From Monodelphis domestica (Eukaryota > Chordata > Mammalia > Didelphimorphia > Didelphidae): a stretch of DNA of 64,000 nt. Location of the stretch: positions 193,806,530 to 193,870,529 of the forward strand of contig NC_077234.1 in assembly GCF_027887165.1 (NCBI RefSeq), in the 5' to 3' direction. The position numbers and the translations under genes are program-made. The notes under the pieces were generated by a model, which worked only from the letters and a program-made list of their open reading frames with translations, ran no database searches and was not told the origin of the DNA. Of the stretch, positions 9,867 through 21,327 are shown one piece after another; position 1 is the stretch's first letter, and the number at the start of each line of letters is the position of its first letter.

Positions 9867-10500
9867 ACACAGATTACCCATTTCTATTTCAACTGGCACC
9901 TCTAGTTTGACTCGAACCCCATCCTTTTAAGGCAGGAAAGAAAGTAACTAGGTTCAGATAAGTGGTTTTTGGAATTGTGATTGTGGCAGCAATTGCCTGC
10001 TTTTGGGTTTACCACATTGTATACAGTAGGATAACCCATATGGCAGTGGATACTATAGAGTACGTTGACAAAGTTACACTGACTGTTTTACAATTGCCAT
10101 TTTAAAATGAATTGGTTCTCTGGCAAGTCCTGGCACAAGTATATGTAATCTTTATGGCTGTGTTGCAAACTTTAACCCAAGTGAAGAAAGTATTCAGATT
10201 TGTAGTACCCCTTAAAACTGAGAAGATTATGGCTGTTGATTCCAACTTAGAAGGAATGATTAAGGCTTTATTTGAACAACTGATTAAGGAAAAAGGGCTA
10301 GATCTAGTTATGGGCAAGGGCAATGAGCAATCAGAGAATACACCTCAGGAAACTGAAGGTGACAATGAAAATGAGAACCAGGCTGCTAGTGACCTTGAGA
10401 AAAATCTGTCCTTTGAAAGAGGTCACCAAGCTAACTACTAATTCACTCACTTGAAATAGAAATAATCTTGAAAACCTATGCATAACGCTTAGCCTTTTGC
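9867..10500 (+). pseudogene. Degenerate coding-like segment of unknown origin
   Basis: A plus-strand frame runs from about 9970 to 10441 with one stop near 10104. Its first part encodes a hydrophobic stretch (GIVIVAAIACFWVYHIV) like a membrane anchor. The second part, 10112-10441 using a TTG start, gives 109 residues with a charged, Glu/Asn-rich C-terminus. The older L1 (1833-9851) lies between this and 690-1817, so the two blocks were once contiguous. It could be an old retroviral envelope or gag end, but I recognise no family motif. Confidence 0.25.
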
Positions 10501-10714
10501 AGGGAAGCTTGTTACCTTAGGAGCGCCTGGCAGTTGAGAGTGAAAGGGCAGACACAGTGGGTGTTTAGTCAGAGAGGGCTAAAGAGGGGAAAAGACAAAC
10601 TCATCCTTCCTTCTCCTTTTTGGCTAAACACCACCACCACCTCTTCCTCCTCCTTTGTCCCTGCCTTAAAGAGAGAAGAGTCAATTCTCTCTCTCTCCTC
10701 TCCCCACATCTTTA

Positions 10715-10870
10715 TTGCAAACCTCAGTTTGTACCCTGGCTCTACCCTGGGTGATCCTTAGTAAGTTTCCTTACTTCTCAAAGCTTTAATTTCCTCATCT
10801 GTAAGGTGAGAGGTCTGGATTGAAAAATCTTTAAGATTTCTCCTAACTCTCCATCATACAGCCCTATAGT
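10715..10870 (+). repeat. MIR/THER-like SINE
   Basis: 'ctctaccctgggtgatcctt', then 'aatttcctcatctgtaa' and 'gaggtctggattgaaaaatc' follow the order of marsupial MIR-related SINEs ending in 'ctctccatcatac'. Confidence 0.5.
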
Positions 10871-12039
10871 TCAATTTTGACTATGAAACATAATGCAACA
10901 AAGTTAATGTTATCTGTGTTAAAAATTGCTTTAAAGTACCAAGGCAGCAACTCAATTATTCTTTTGCAAGAAACTCCCTGAACAGCTTCCAAAGTCATCA
11001 ATAGCCTGCATCGCAAGCTATATAATATGAAGTCTATGGGGAAACCTGCTAAATAACCACAGAAGGGTAGATAGAGCTAAGAAGCTTGGAGGTAGGAGTG
11101 AGAGGAAAGCTGCCCCAACAATATCTAACTGAGGCAATAAACTAGTAATTGGATGTTGTAATGGGGTGTTTTGGTAAAGTAATGTATTAGCCATACAGAC
11201 TAGGTCAACTCTGTTGCAGGTAAAAGATGAAATGTCAGAGGAAAACAAAGACTTGAGCTTCTTAGCATATCAAACTTTTAAGCAATGCATGCCAATCCCA
11301 TAACACATCCAGACCAGAACTCCATAGCTTTGGCACTGGACCCCAAATACAGAGGGAGACACATTTTTATGCATCAAAGATAATTAACTGAATAAGACCA
11401 GTTAATTAAAAGAAAGCAATTAGCCAGGGTACAAAATTAGGTAATCTGATTTCTAATTGAAGGAAAGATCCTATAGGATCCAAGTTGGGAGGGGGAAATG
11501 AACAGGTACAATTTGTTAAAATCAGAAAAAGAGGTGTCCAACTCCTCCCAAAGGTCTTTATTCAATCAAAAGCACATGGAAACAATAACTAATTGACCAG
11601 TAAGGGGCCAGCAATATGGGTTGCTTGATTAATTATAATTATGAGAAAACTTGCATTACTCTTTGGAACTAACCAGATTTCTCATCAGCATACCTAAGGT
11701 TAGTTAAAGGTCTCCTGCAGCAGGTAGAGGTGGTCTAACTTCCCAGCCATGCAGGGTTAGGTTCAAACAATGCAATATCACAATTCCCTTTATTGAATAA
11801 AAGTTTTCTTACAAGACAGAAATTGGACCCATAACTGAAAAGAAAAGGAACTGAGCTAGCTCCAGAACAGTCACAAGATGGAGTCAATTTGTTTAATTCT
11901 CACTACTACTTGCTATTTTGATAAAAGGACTCTATCTGTGCCCAGACAATCTGATGGGGAACAAAGCAGCTCTTTATCCAGAGAAGCAAGTGAATCACAT
12001 CACTGAAGAAAGAAGAGGAAGATGGAGGGAAAAAGGACA
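10871..12039. other. No gene seen; holds an LTR-like repeat
   Basis: Contains no convincing coding sequence. About 11400-11800 is probably an LTR on the minus strand: AATAAA is present in that sense at about 11558. The stretch 'acaaaattaggtaatctg' followed by 'ttgggagggggaaatg' recurs at 26590-26695 in the same order. Ends and target duplication were not resolved. Confidence 0.35.
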
Positions 12040-12185
12040 CTGAACTGGGAATCAAGATACCTGGATTTTGGTTCTGGCTCTGCCACAAATGAGTTTTGAC
12101 ACTGGTAAGTGTTTTAATCTCTTTGGACCTAATTTTTCAAAGCTATATGGAGGTTAATTAAATTAGGCATGGTATAAATGGCAAA
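12040..12185 (+). repeat. MIR-like SINE
   Basis: 'ggaatcaagatacctggatt', 'tggctctgcca', 'gtgttttaatctctttggacc' in MIR order. Confidence 0.5.
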
Positions 12186-12689
12186 AGCCTTGGATTTGGA
12201 GTTAGCTTACAACAGATAACCAACAACATACACACCACCTAAATCTGATTGGCCTCATTTAAATTACCAATGGATTCCTTTATAGAACTAAAAATATACA
12301 TAGAAACACATATCTGAAAGACCAAAAGGTTTAAAATCTCACGGGAAATAATTAAAGAAGCATGAAGGGAGGTCTTAAGGACCAAATCTCAAACTAAATT
12401 ACAAAGCAATATTCATTCAAACTATTTGGTACTGGCTAAAAGTAGATCATTGGAATGGTCAAGATCAGTAGGAATCAGAAGTAATCTAACAAAATAGTTT
12501 GTGTCTAATAAACCCAAGATCACAACTCACTAGGGAAGAACTCCCTATTTGACAAAAATTCCTAGAAATAAAGAATTCTAAGAACCCTTACCAATGGATA
12601 AACTGGTGATTCAGTTTTCAAAAAGATGAAAAACTATTAACAACCAAATGAAAAATTGTTCTAAGTCAGGGAAAATGAAGACACTACCA

Positions 12690-13064
12690 TTTTCCCAGTC
12701 CCCTGTGCCTACAACCTAAGTGTCCTTTTTCAACTCTAAGTTTCTCTCATTTCCCGCCAATTCACATATTCAAACTGTTGTCAAGACCAGTGTATTTCAC
12801 CTTTGAAACATCTCTTGAATACACAGATCCTGCTCTCCTCTCATTCTGCCACCACTCTGTGGCAGGCTCTCATTTCCTCAGGCCTGGACTACTTCAATAG
12901 ACAGCAGAAACAAATCTCTTTTCCACTCTAGTCCAGTACTCCATTCAGGCACAAAAGAGAAGATCCAATCAGGCAACTCTCTTCTCACTCCCTTTCAATA
13001 AAGGCCAGTGGTTCCCTATCACCTCCAGAATTAAATACAAAGTTCTGTTTAACATTCAAAATCA
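12690..13064 (+). repeat. L2-like LINE fragment
   Basis: 'cagtggttccctatcacctc' followed by 'aattaaatacaaagttctg' resembles the 3' part of mammalian L2-type LINEs. Assignment is from pattern only. Confidence 0.35.
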
Positions 13065-13205
13065 TAGTTCTATGGCCAACCTCTTTACTTTATAGATGAG
13101 GAAACTGAGGTTAAGGAAGATTCTGTGTTATTTGCCTACACTCATGGTCACACAGGAAGTAAGCATCAGAAGAAAATGAACCTAGGTCCCCAGACTTCAG
13201 TCACA
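13065..13205 (-). repeat. MIR-like SINE
   Basis: 'tttatagatgaggaaactga', then 'ggtcacacaggaagtaagc' and 'gaacctaggtcccc', in the order seen in minus-strand MIR. Confidence 0.6.
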
Positions 13206-14343
13206 ACTGGATAATAAAATTTTAAAATATTTAAACAAGGACAAGAGGAATTGTTAATTGTATAGGGGAAACAAAACAAAACCATTTTCTACACCCAAGA
13301 TATATAAGGATACAAACACATTTCCCAACAGATAAGGGCTAGGGATACAAGGAAATTCAGAGTACCTGCCCTCGGGGAATTTTCATTCTAATAGAGGAGA
13401 AAATAGTAAATAGTTACAGATACTGAACAGATTTAGAAAATAATCTGAAAAAAAAAAGTAATCTGAGAGAGGAAGGAATTAAAAGCTGAGCAGATAGAAG
13501 GTAAGGTAAACTGAAAGGGGAAACATTAACAACTCAAATGATAAGAAAAAAAGTTTAAAAAAATACAAATATGTTCATCAAAAAGCATGCAAATCTCACA
13601 TTAAAAAATGCACATTAAAACACCAGGAACTTTTCCCTCACCCCTATCAAACTGGTAATTATTTTTTAAAAGAGAAAACAGTCAATGTCAGGGAGGGCAA
13701 TGGAAAGGTACATCATACACCAATAGTGGAGTTGTGACTTTAACAATTTTGGAAAAAACTACAGTAGTAAAGCAAATAAACTATTTACACCCTCTGACAC
13801 AGAAAATAATTTTACTGAATATTTCCTCCAAGGAAGTTAAAGATAAAATGGAAAAGTTACCTTATATATAAAATATCTACAGAATTTCTGCTTGTGGTTG
13901 GCCACTGAGTGGAAAATGACTGAAGCAATAGTAATTAAGGGAATGTAATGAAACTTGGGAAGATGTGCATGAACTAACTGAAAGTGACAACATATATACA
14001 ATGATTATTGTACTATAAAGTAAAATAACATAGCACTGATGATGTTTAACCAATCAAACTTCAGAGGTCTGATGATGTGGTAGAGTGTTGGTGAACTATA
14101 GCTATGGAGTAAGACATGTATACTAACATTATTATTTTTATCTATTCACCCTGTTTTTTTGTAATTTTTTTGTAATTATAATTCTTTTTATAATCATGGG
14201 GTTATCCTCATTCTGTAATTCTTCATTGATTTCTCTTTTACCTATTTGCCATGTTTTTAAAAATAAAATCTTTGTCATTTTCATTAGTTCTTATTTCATT
14301 ACCCATACTTCCTGATTCATTTTAATCTCTATATACTAGATCT

Positions 14344-15420
14344 TTAACTACACAGTCCTTGGCACATCTTCATAATGACATTACACCTTTTTTGCATATT
14401 GAGTTTTTGGGTATTCCCACCAACTACCTGGGAATACTTTGGACAAGAACCTGCTTTGATATAGTCCTGCATGGAATTCCAGTCTGGGGCTTGTTGTAAA
14501 TTATGGTAACATCCAGTATCAAAATAATTTGTGTAGTTTGGTCTTCCATACTGGAATGCATTATTAAATCCATTATTGAATCTGTTGTTAAATCCATAAT
14601 TTCCATATCCATTTTGCCTGAATCCATTAAAGTGATAAAATCTATTGCCTTGGTTTCCCCTGAAGTTTTGTCCAAAGAATTGTCCCCTAAATCTGCACTC
14701 TCTCATGAGATGACCAGGTCTGTCACTAAGATAACTGGGGGTGGGGGTCGGGGAGGGTAGTTATTTCTGGGTTGTCTGTAAATTCTTAATGCAGCTACTG
14801 TTTTTTCCTGCACTTCATTGGATTTCACTTTTTGTTTATCAATTATATCATTTTTCTCTTCTGATTGCCTATCTTGGAAAACATAATTAACAATTCTCTG
14901 AATTTTGTCAAGACCCATATCAAACCAATTTGACAGTTACTATGAAAATAATTTCGGATCACAGGGCATGCATTTTATACAAACTGCCTGTGAATGTGAC
15001 TTACATTTTCCTCTGTTAAAATATCCAACCCAATCCATTTTTCAGCACAGTCAATAATTCCATTGAGGAAAGTGGAGGGAGTCTCTCCCACTTCCTGCTT
15101 TAGGCATTTGAATTTAGACCATGTTCCTGGGCATCTGGAATTTTGCCTCATATTTTCAATTATTGCCTCCCTAGCTGTAGTTAAGTCTCTGTACCCTGCA
15201 ACAGAGTAAACTTCCCAACCAGGATCGGCAATCAGCCAATCAGCAATTTGGGGGTTCCTATTAGTGTCCTCTATAATCAGCTGTTTCTCTCTCTTTGTCA
15301 ATAATTCATCCATAAGGATGTCAAAAGTCCAAATAAGAAGGACTGTAAAGCTTAATTAAGTGCTTGAACTGCTTTACAACTCCTATTGGTTCTTCTTCAT
15401 ATTTGAGGGTATTCTGGGGA
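14344..15420 (-). pseudogene. Endogenous retrovirus gag remnant, class I (gammaretrovirus-like)
   Basis: Minus-strand fragments follow gag order. At 15313-14975 there is a capsid-like piece of 112 codons, with the TKREKQLI-type opening, a GWEVYSVAGYRDL segment and an ETPSTFL-type segment. At 14918-14703 there is a capsid C-terminal piece with a charged helix (FQDRQSEEKND). At 14706-14344 there is a nucleocapsid-like, Arg/Asn/Gly-rich piece. A GHLMREC segment near 14690-14720 is the second half of a CCHC zinc knuckle; its two leading Cys positions read Ser, so zinc binding is lost. Frames shift near 14930-14975, 14705 and 15325. No LTR, protease or pol was found on either side. This is an old copy, not functional. 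Confidence 0.72.
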
Positions 15421-15700
15421 CACTACAGGTACCTCCCTTGAGGAGAGGGGGAGAGAGAGGGAGAGGGATGAGCAGCTAGAGGAAAAATCAGGAAATGCTC
15501 CAGGTACAAGGCTAAATTTGAAGGAGATTAGAGATTCAGGAAGAATGATGGTGGGAGTGAGTAGAAACAATTCCAAGCATGGGAGGGCCACCAAAGCAAA
15601 TGCTCAGCCATGGGAGATGGTGTATCATGGCATAAGAGACAATTTGGTTAGACCAAAGAACTTGTGAAGGGTATAATAAATTATGAGGTTAAAAGGTAGG
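15421..15700. other. No gene seen
   Basis: Low-complexity CT/GA sequence. It may be the decayed 5' part of the neighbouring gag (proline-rich region), but no motif supports that. Confidence 0.3.
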
Positions 15701-15709
15701 TTGGGAAAG

Positions 15710-16100
15710 ACTTTAAATGCCTAAAAGACCTCTTCCAAATTCTCAACATAACCTACAATCCCTTCACATCTCAGTTCTTGCCCAGCTGTCAGCCCTGAAC
15801 TGGCTTCACTTTTACTGCTTCCTTATATTGACCCATCGGTAAATAAATCCAATTCAACACTATCTTCTATATTTAAATCTCTTACTGTTGGTCATGTCCC
15901 TAATCAGGTCTTGTTAAATCTCCACTTTGGATCTTCTACCTTTTATTTCCTTCCTCTCTCAGGATGTGTTTGTGGAAGAACAAATTGGTTTTTGTTTATT
16001 TGTTTTTGCTACTTGTTTTTTTATCCTCCTTTGAATCTTAGCTTCTTTATAGCTTACCACAGTTTTGAGCACATGAGTGCCTATTAAATGCTTTTTGACT
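15710..16100 (+). repeat. L2-like LINE 3' fragment
   Basis: Ends with 'gagcacatgagtgcctatta' and 'aatgcttttt', the shape of an L2 3' end. Diverged. Confidence 0.4.
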
Positions 16101-16179
16101 TTTTGCAACTATTTTCTCTATGAAGATGATTACCAAAGTACATGTCCAGACTAGTCTCTCTAATGAGCTCTAGTTCCAT

Positions 16180-17035
16180 ATAACCTATTGCATGTTGAAT
16201 ATCTTGAACTCATGTGCCATTGGCATCTCGAACTCAACATATCTCCAACAGAATTCATTATCTTTCTCACTAAACTCTGCCCCTCTAGCCAACTTTCATA
16301 GGTATTCAGGACCACAATGTCCACTCTTCATATACACTCACTCCACATGTCCAATCCCTTATTGCCAAATCTTTTGTTTCTACCTTCACAGCATCTCCCA
16401 TATACATTCCACTCTCTCTATTCCACAACTACCATTACACAGGCTTGCAACACTTTTCATTTATATTAGTAAAACAGCCTTCTCACCACCTGCTGTTTCT
16501 GATTTTCATCTTTCTCAACTTGGCTGGCTCCTGTTCCCAGGGGCCAGCATACTGATCACAAACTTAGCAAGGACATTCAATTAGCATAGTACATTGCTGC
16601 CCAGAACTCCTGGACTCATGTGATCCTCCAGCCTTAGTTTTCCACATAGCAAATTTAAATGTGCCACCAAACCTGACTACAAAAGCTTTCTAATTAGTCT
16701 TCCTATCTCTCTCTCCTCACTCCATTCAGGCTGAAGCATCTCACTAAAGAAAAGGTTGGATCTTATCACCATCTTCAAGATTCAGCTCAGATCTTCAATA
16801 CTGAAGGAAATATTTTTAGTCTTCTTGCCTAAATTCTGCATCTCTAAGATTACCTTCCTTTTATATTGTATGTATCTAGTCTGTGTATGGCTATTTACAT
16901 GTTGTTTTCCCCATTAGGATGTGGACTTCTTGAGAGTGGACTATGTTTGTACCTGTCTTTTATCCTTTGTACTTAGTTAGCATTGACTCTTTAACATACT
17001 AATTATTTATTAAATGCTTGATGACTCGATTGGAA
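16180..17035 (+). repeat. L2 LINE 3' end, interrupted by 7SL pseudogene
   Basis: Left part at 16180-16483, right part from about 16680. The right part carries 'ccccattaggatgtggactt', 'cttgagagtgg' and ends 'ttattaaatgcttgatgact', the canonical L2 3' order. The break falls within a segment of the type 'aacagccttct...aattagtcttcc', continuous if the 7SL copy is removed. Confidence 0.6.
16484..16678 (-). pseudogene. RN7SL: 7SL (signal recognition particle) RNA pseudogene, 3'-truncated
   Basis: On the plus strand, 'cccagaactcctggactca' followed by 'gatcctccagcctta' and 'gtgccaccaaacctgac' is the reverse complement of the 5' Alu domain of 7SL RNA, including its first bases. Upstream, 'ttcccaggggccagcatact' and 'acttagcaaggacatt' match the following S-domain part in order. 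It reads on the minus strand from nucleotide 1 (near 16678) into the S domain (near 16484), about 195 of the usual 300 nt. Flanks aaaacagccttct (16471-16483) and acaaaagctttct (16679-16691) are a plausible decayed target duplication. CpG decay and truncation mark it as a retropseudogene. Confidence 0.82.
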
Positions 17036-18011
17036 GTGATATAGAAATCTGTGAAGTTGAGAACAATGGACAAAGATGTTAATTCAAAGAACTGTGGCTA
17101 TTTTCCACACTCTTAAAGAACTGCGTCATTCATGAGAGAATTGGGGAAGAGGGGGATAGTAGGAAGAACTTACTGACAGTGCTAGAAATATGAAATAAAA
17201 CAGTCCTGAAGATTATATTCTTTTAGAGTGAGATGCATATAGGGGAATGCTGGCAAGAGAAGAGAATTCTGGTCAGCAAAAGGGGCACAAGTCTCATATG
17301 CCCTATCCAGAAATAATAGCAGAATTGATGTAATTATTGTTCATACTCCCAAACTGGAAGGGACTGGGGGAAGGAGGAAAGAGCCCATTACAACAGTCCA
17401 TCATAGAAGGCAATGTGAAGATAGCAGTAGAGGAAAGTGGAAAATGGATGAAGTTTTCCTAAAACAGTGTGCCAGGATAGGACATCATCAATAAACAGAG
17501 CAAGGTATAGGGAAGGGACTGCTAAATTGGTACAAATTAAAACCTCCCACAAATGAAAACAAACAAAAGGAAAGCTAGAGAAAGGTCCTGAGCATCCAAA
17601 TGAGATGGTCTTTGATAAAGGTAGATGTCATATACCTTGGAAGATTGCAACAAATCATTAGACCTACTGAAAACAGCTGTGGATCATTTTGCTTAAGAGC
17701 TATCTAAATTTAGACCCTCCTTTAAAAGAGGAAGGCAGCATTCTAATTGTTCAAACCTCTCAGGACCTTGAAATACAAAAGAGGTAGCAGTTCAAGAGAA
17801 AAATGTTACTGCAAAATTAAAGAAAGATGTTTAAAATCGGAGTGAGCACCAAGTACATCCCAAAACTGTTACCACAGCAGGACTTGGAAACTAGGCCAAA
17901 CAGGCATGATTTCCTAAGAAAATGAAGTACTTGAAACACAAGGTTGCTTTGTTAGCTTCTAGATCAGAGAATTGGACAAGGTGTTTTAGGAATCAGTGCT
18001 CCTGGTCTCTA
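17036..18011. other. No gene seen
   Basis: Unique-looking, moderately AT-rich sequence. I recognise no repeat with confidence and no coding signal. Confidence 0.4.
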
Positions 18012-18092
18012 GGGACTTGAATGTTACTAGTCACAGGAAAGGAGCATGGAGTATGGGACAGCATTCCATTTTCTTAAGAAAGTTAAGACATG
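18012..18092. repeat. 81-bp inverted repeat, left arm
   Basis: From gggacttgaatgttac to agttaagacatg. It is the reverse complement of 18441-18521 with one mismatch in 81 bases. The intervening 348 bp is AT-rich and unrelated. Homology stops sharply at both ends of both arms. Confidence 0.95.
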
Positions 18093-18440
18093 TGGGCCTA
18101 CACCTATATTTTAGAAAATAGCTAGCAGATTTTATTTTTAAAACTTAGTTCAGTCAACCTTTCTAGTCTAGCATCCCTAAAAGTATATTTTTCTTGATAT
18201 CTTTTGTCTTTATATAACTTGAATTCCCAATTTATCACCTCAACTCTTCCAAGAGAGTAATTCCTTATTAACATTAAAGTAAATTTTAAAAAGAGGAGAA
18301 AAAGAAACACCTTTCATCAAAACCAAAATATTAAAAGACTAACAACATATGCAATGCTACATACCCATAGTGTTCCACCTCTGAAAAGAAGGTACTGAAG
18401 TGCCTTATTATATTGGTTCTTTAGTCTGGCCTAGAATTCT

Positions 18441-18521
18441 CATGTCTTAACTTTCTTAAGAAAGTGGAATGCTGTCCCATACTCCATGCTCCTTTCCTGT
18501 GACTAGTAACATTCAAGTCCC
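18441..18521. repeat. 81-bp inverted repeat, right arm
   Basis: From catgtcttaactttcttaag to acattcaagtccc. Pairs with 18012-18092. The flanks show no TA, 4-, 5- or 8-bp duplication, so it does not look like a standard terminal-inverted-repeat transposon. Confidence 0.95.
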
Positions 18522-18548
18522 AGTGCTTGCTTAAGAAATTAGGTGCTT

Positions 18549-18745
18549 GGGGACAACTAGGTGGCTCAGTGGACTGAAAGCAAGGTCTAGAGATGGGAGG
18601 TCCTAGGTTCAAATCTGGACTCATATACTTCCTAGCTGTATAACCCTGGGCAAGTCACTTAACCTCCATTACCTAGCCCTTACTGCTCTTCCAATACACA
18701 GTAGTGATTCTAAGATAGAAGGTAAAGGTTTAAAAAAAAAGAAAA
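18549..18745 (+). repeat. tRNA-derived SINE (SINE1/WSINE type)
   Basis: Begins 'ggggacaactaggtggctca', with 'gggaggtcctaggttcaaat' as the B box and 'ccctgggcaagtcacttaac'. The A-rich tail starts near 18731. Confidence 0.85.
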
Positions 18746-19240
18746 AGGTAGTGTTGATTAACAGAACATGATAAGAGCAAGATGTGATTTGAGCCATGTG
18801 GATTTGGGAAAAACATATAAATGCTAATGTAATTTTTTTGAAAAGAATAAAAAAAATTAGGTTTTAGTAAGATTCAATATACAATTGAGCCTATTACTTG
18901 GTCCATATATCAGATTGCCAATGTTACATGAGGAAAAAAATGGAAATTCTACAACATGGAAGAAGGGGTAGGAAGTGGCGATGCCATTAATTCTTTGGCT
19001 TTCAGTATATTGGGATATATTACTGTATTACCAGGTGTTAAAGCAAAAGATTTTCAAAATTCATGAGTCATTCAATCAATTTGCTCTCACTGAAATATAA
19101 TTAATATTGATGAGTATTTAAACTATTTTAGTAAAGGCAAAAAGATTTTTCAAGCCATTAATAACATTATTTTAAAAATATTTTTATTTTCATTTTATCT
19201 CATACTTTTATTTCTACTTTTGTGACTATTTTATAATGTT

Positions 19241-19266
19241 TATATATATATATATATATATATATA
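19241..19266. repeat. (TA)n microsatellite
   Basis: Thirteen TA units. Confidence 0.95.
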
Positions 19267-19515
19267 AATACAAGAGAGAGGCAACTGGTCAGAGTAAAAA
19301 ACAAGCTAGCTGCAAAGCCATGAAAATCCAAGTTCAAGTGCAGCTTCTAAAATATATTGTCTGTGTGACTCAAGATAAAAATCACTTACCTCTCAAAGCT
19401 TTAGGTAACTCTAAAACTATAAATTCCAGTGAAGATTAAGACCTGAATTGGTAAGGGAAATTTCCTAATATGGAAAGAGCATATATCAATGAAATCACAA
19501 GTCCAGTCAAACTCC
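19267..19515 (+). repeat. Old tRNA-related SINE (MON1/THER-like)
   Basis: Diverged head ('ggcaactggtcagagtaa'), then 'tgtgtgactcaagataaaa', 'ctttaggtaactctaaaact' and the tail 'tatatcaatgaaatcacaag' typical of this marsupial SINE. Confidence 0.55.
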
Positions 19516-20302
19516 ATTTCAAATTTGGACATATAATTTGCAAATAAATATACTAGCATGCATGGACAAGTAAAAAAACTGAAAGTGATAGATGATCAAA
19601 AAAGTTTATAGAATACTGATTTTAGATTACTGTATTGAGTTCAAGGGATCATATGCTAAGAAAAACAGAGAAAAGCTAAGGCATACTCAGGCAAGGGTGA
19701 AACCGGACAGTGAGAGGAAAGCAAGAAATCATGAAAAGGAAATTAAAAATAATCACTGGTAATGATGAAGTTAAAACTATCTCCATTTATAGATGACATA
19801 AACATGTTTAAAAAAAATCTAAAACAATCAAAAGCTTGAATCAAGAACTTTAGGTAGGTAGCATACTATACCATGAAGAACAATAAAAAAGAGTTGTTTG
19901 TAATATCAGAATGTGTTAGGATGTAATTGTGTTGGGTTCTATTTATCTGACAAAGTTGAAAAATATATATATATATATGTGCATATACACAAGATATATG
20001 TATATACTTTATGTAAAAATAGTATTTATTTTCATTATTATAACATGCAATAAATTGATTCTTAACTATTTAATATATGCATTTTTCATACTATTTTCAA
20101 AGTACTTTCATAGCCTCTTTGTACTTTACTTGTCTCAATCTCTATATTATTATTACTCTGTAGCTTCTCTGACATATCGAAATACAAGTTATAGGGAGTT
20201 ATATACACTGTGAAAAAATGCAGTCTAGCTGTAAACAGCTGGAAAATTATATCAAAAAACAAATTAGGCTGGCAAGTACCCATTGAGACCTAGGTTAAAT
20301 AA

Positions 20303-20532
20303 TTTAAAGTGAAAGAGCATCAGACCTGGAATCAGGAAGCCCTGAGTTCAAATTCAGCCTTAGATACTATAGCTATGTGTCTCTGGGCAAGTCACTAACC
20401 GATTTGCCTCAGTTTCATCATCTGTAAAATGAGCTCGAGAAATAGCAAACCACTCCAGTATCTTTGTCTAGAAAACCCCAAATGGGGTCACAGAGAGTTG
20501 GACAAAACTGAAAAAGACTGAACAATAACAGC
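20303..20532 (+). repeat. Mar1-like CORE-SINE with RTE-type tail
   Basis: tRNA-like head, 'ctgggcaagtcactaacc', 'ctcagtttcatcatctgtaa', then 'gcaaaccactccagtatctt', 'ccccaaatggggtcacagag' and 'gactgaacaataac'. The end matches the 3' end class used by RTE LINEs, which are known to mobilise such SINEs in marsupials. Confidence 0.8.
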
Positions 20533-21172
20533 ATGACATAGGGGAAAGTATTGGATCTAGATCAGAAGACTTATCCAAGTGCAATAAGAACTACAGTAAA
20601 GTATGACTGAGAAATATTTAGCACAATAAATAAAAATATAACACAATATATATTAGTATGTGGTTTTTCTAAGTGAATATGCAGCTTGAAGGGATCCTTA
20701 TGTATAGTTTAGTGGCCCCCATTCTATTGACACCTGTGAGCTAGAAAACTATCCTCGTCACTTCAAGCTATAAATTTATGCTCCTGTGTGTAAAGCACTG
20801 TTAGACAAAGACAGAAAGAGGTTTAAGACATAGTCCATGACACCAAGGAACTTAAAAATCGAATAGAAAAGATAAGACATACACATAAAAGATAATTACA
20901 CAAAGCATAATTGTAGAGGGACTACCTTAATTTATAGCTAAGTACCTGAAATGTAGCTAGCATTCAATAATGCTTGTTGATTGATATGAAGACCAGTACT
21001 AATGCTCTTCTTATGTGTGAAAACAAAAGCAAAGAAGAGCAATGTGGTTAAGTCAAATTGGGAATTTGCAGCCAATATATACCATAGGCTGGTGCTATAT
21101 TGCCCAGTGTTTCTTAAAATACAAACTTTGTAAAAATAGTTTCTCTTCAAAAAGCTCAGAAGCTGCCAAGCC

Positions 21173-21327
21173 AGTTTTTTTTAAACCCTTACCTTCCATC
21201 TTAAAATGTGTATTGGTTCTAAGGCAGAAGAGTGATAAGGGGGATTTAAGTGAGGCCACATTTGAACCCGGGACCTCCCATCTCTAGGCCTGGCTCTCAA
21301 TCCACTGAGCCATCCAGCTGCCCCCCA
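21173..21327 (-). repeat. tRNA-derived SINE with internal deletion
   Basis: Minus-strand SINE1 type: 'aaacccttaccttccatctt', then 'gaacccgggacctcccatct' and 'atccactgagccatccagct'. About 45 bp of the centre (the 'gacttgcccagggtcacac' part) is missing. Confidence 0.8.

Larger units (their letters stand above)
12330..14130 (+). mobile_element. Old, fragmented L1 (ORF2 to 3' region)
   Basis: Plus-strand ORF2-like DNA: 'aactatttggtactggctaa' at about 12418-12438, the same site as in the L1s at 3700 and 27230. Later pieces at 13560-13900 ('gtggagttgtgac', 'aattttggaaaaaact') match the ORF2 C-terminal region. It is heavily decayed and interrupted by L2- and MIR-like insertions between about 12690 and 13205. 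Confidence 0.5.

Noticed and set aside
18012..18521. Terminal-inverted-repeat DNA transposon
   Set aside because: No TA, 4-, 5- or 8-bp target duplication and no transposase; kept as an unexplained inverted repeat.
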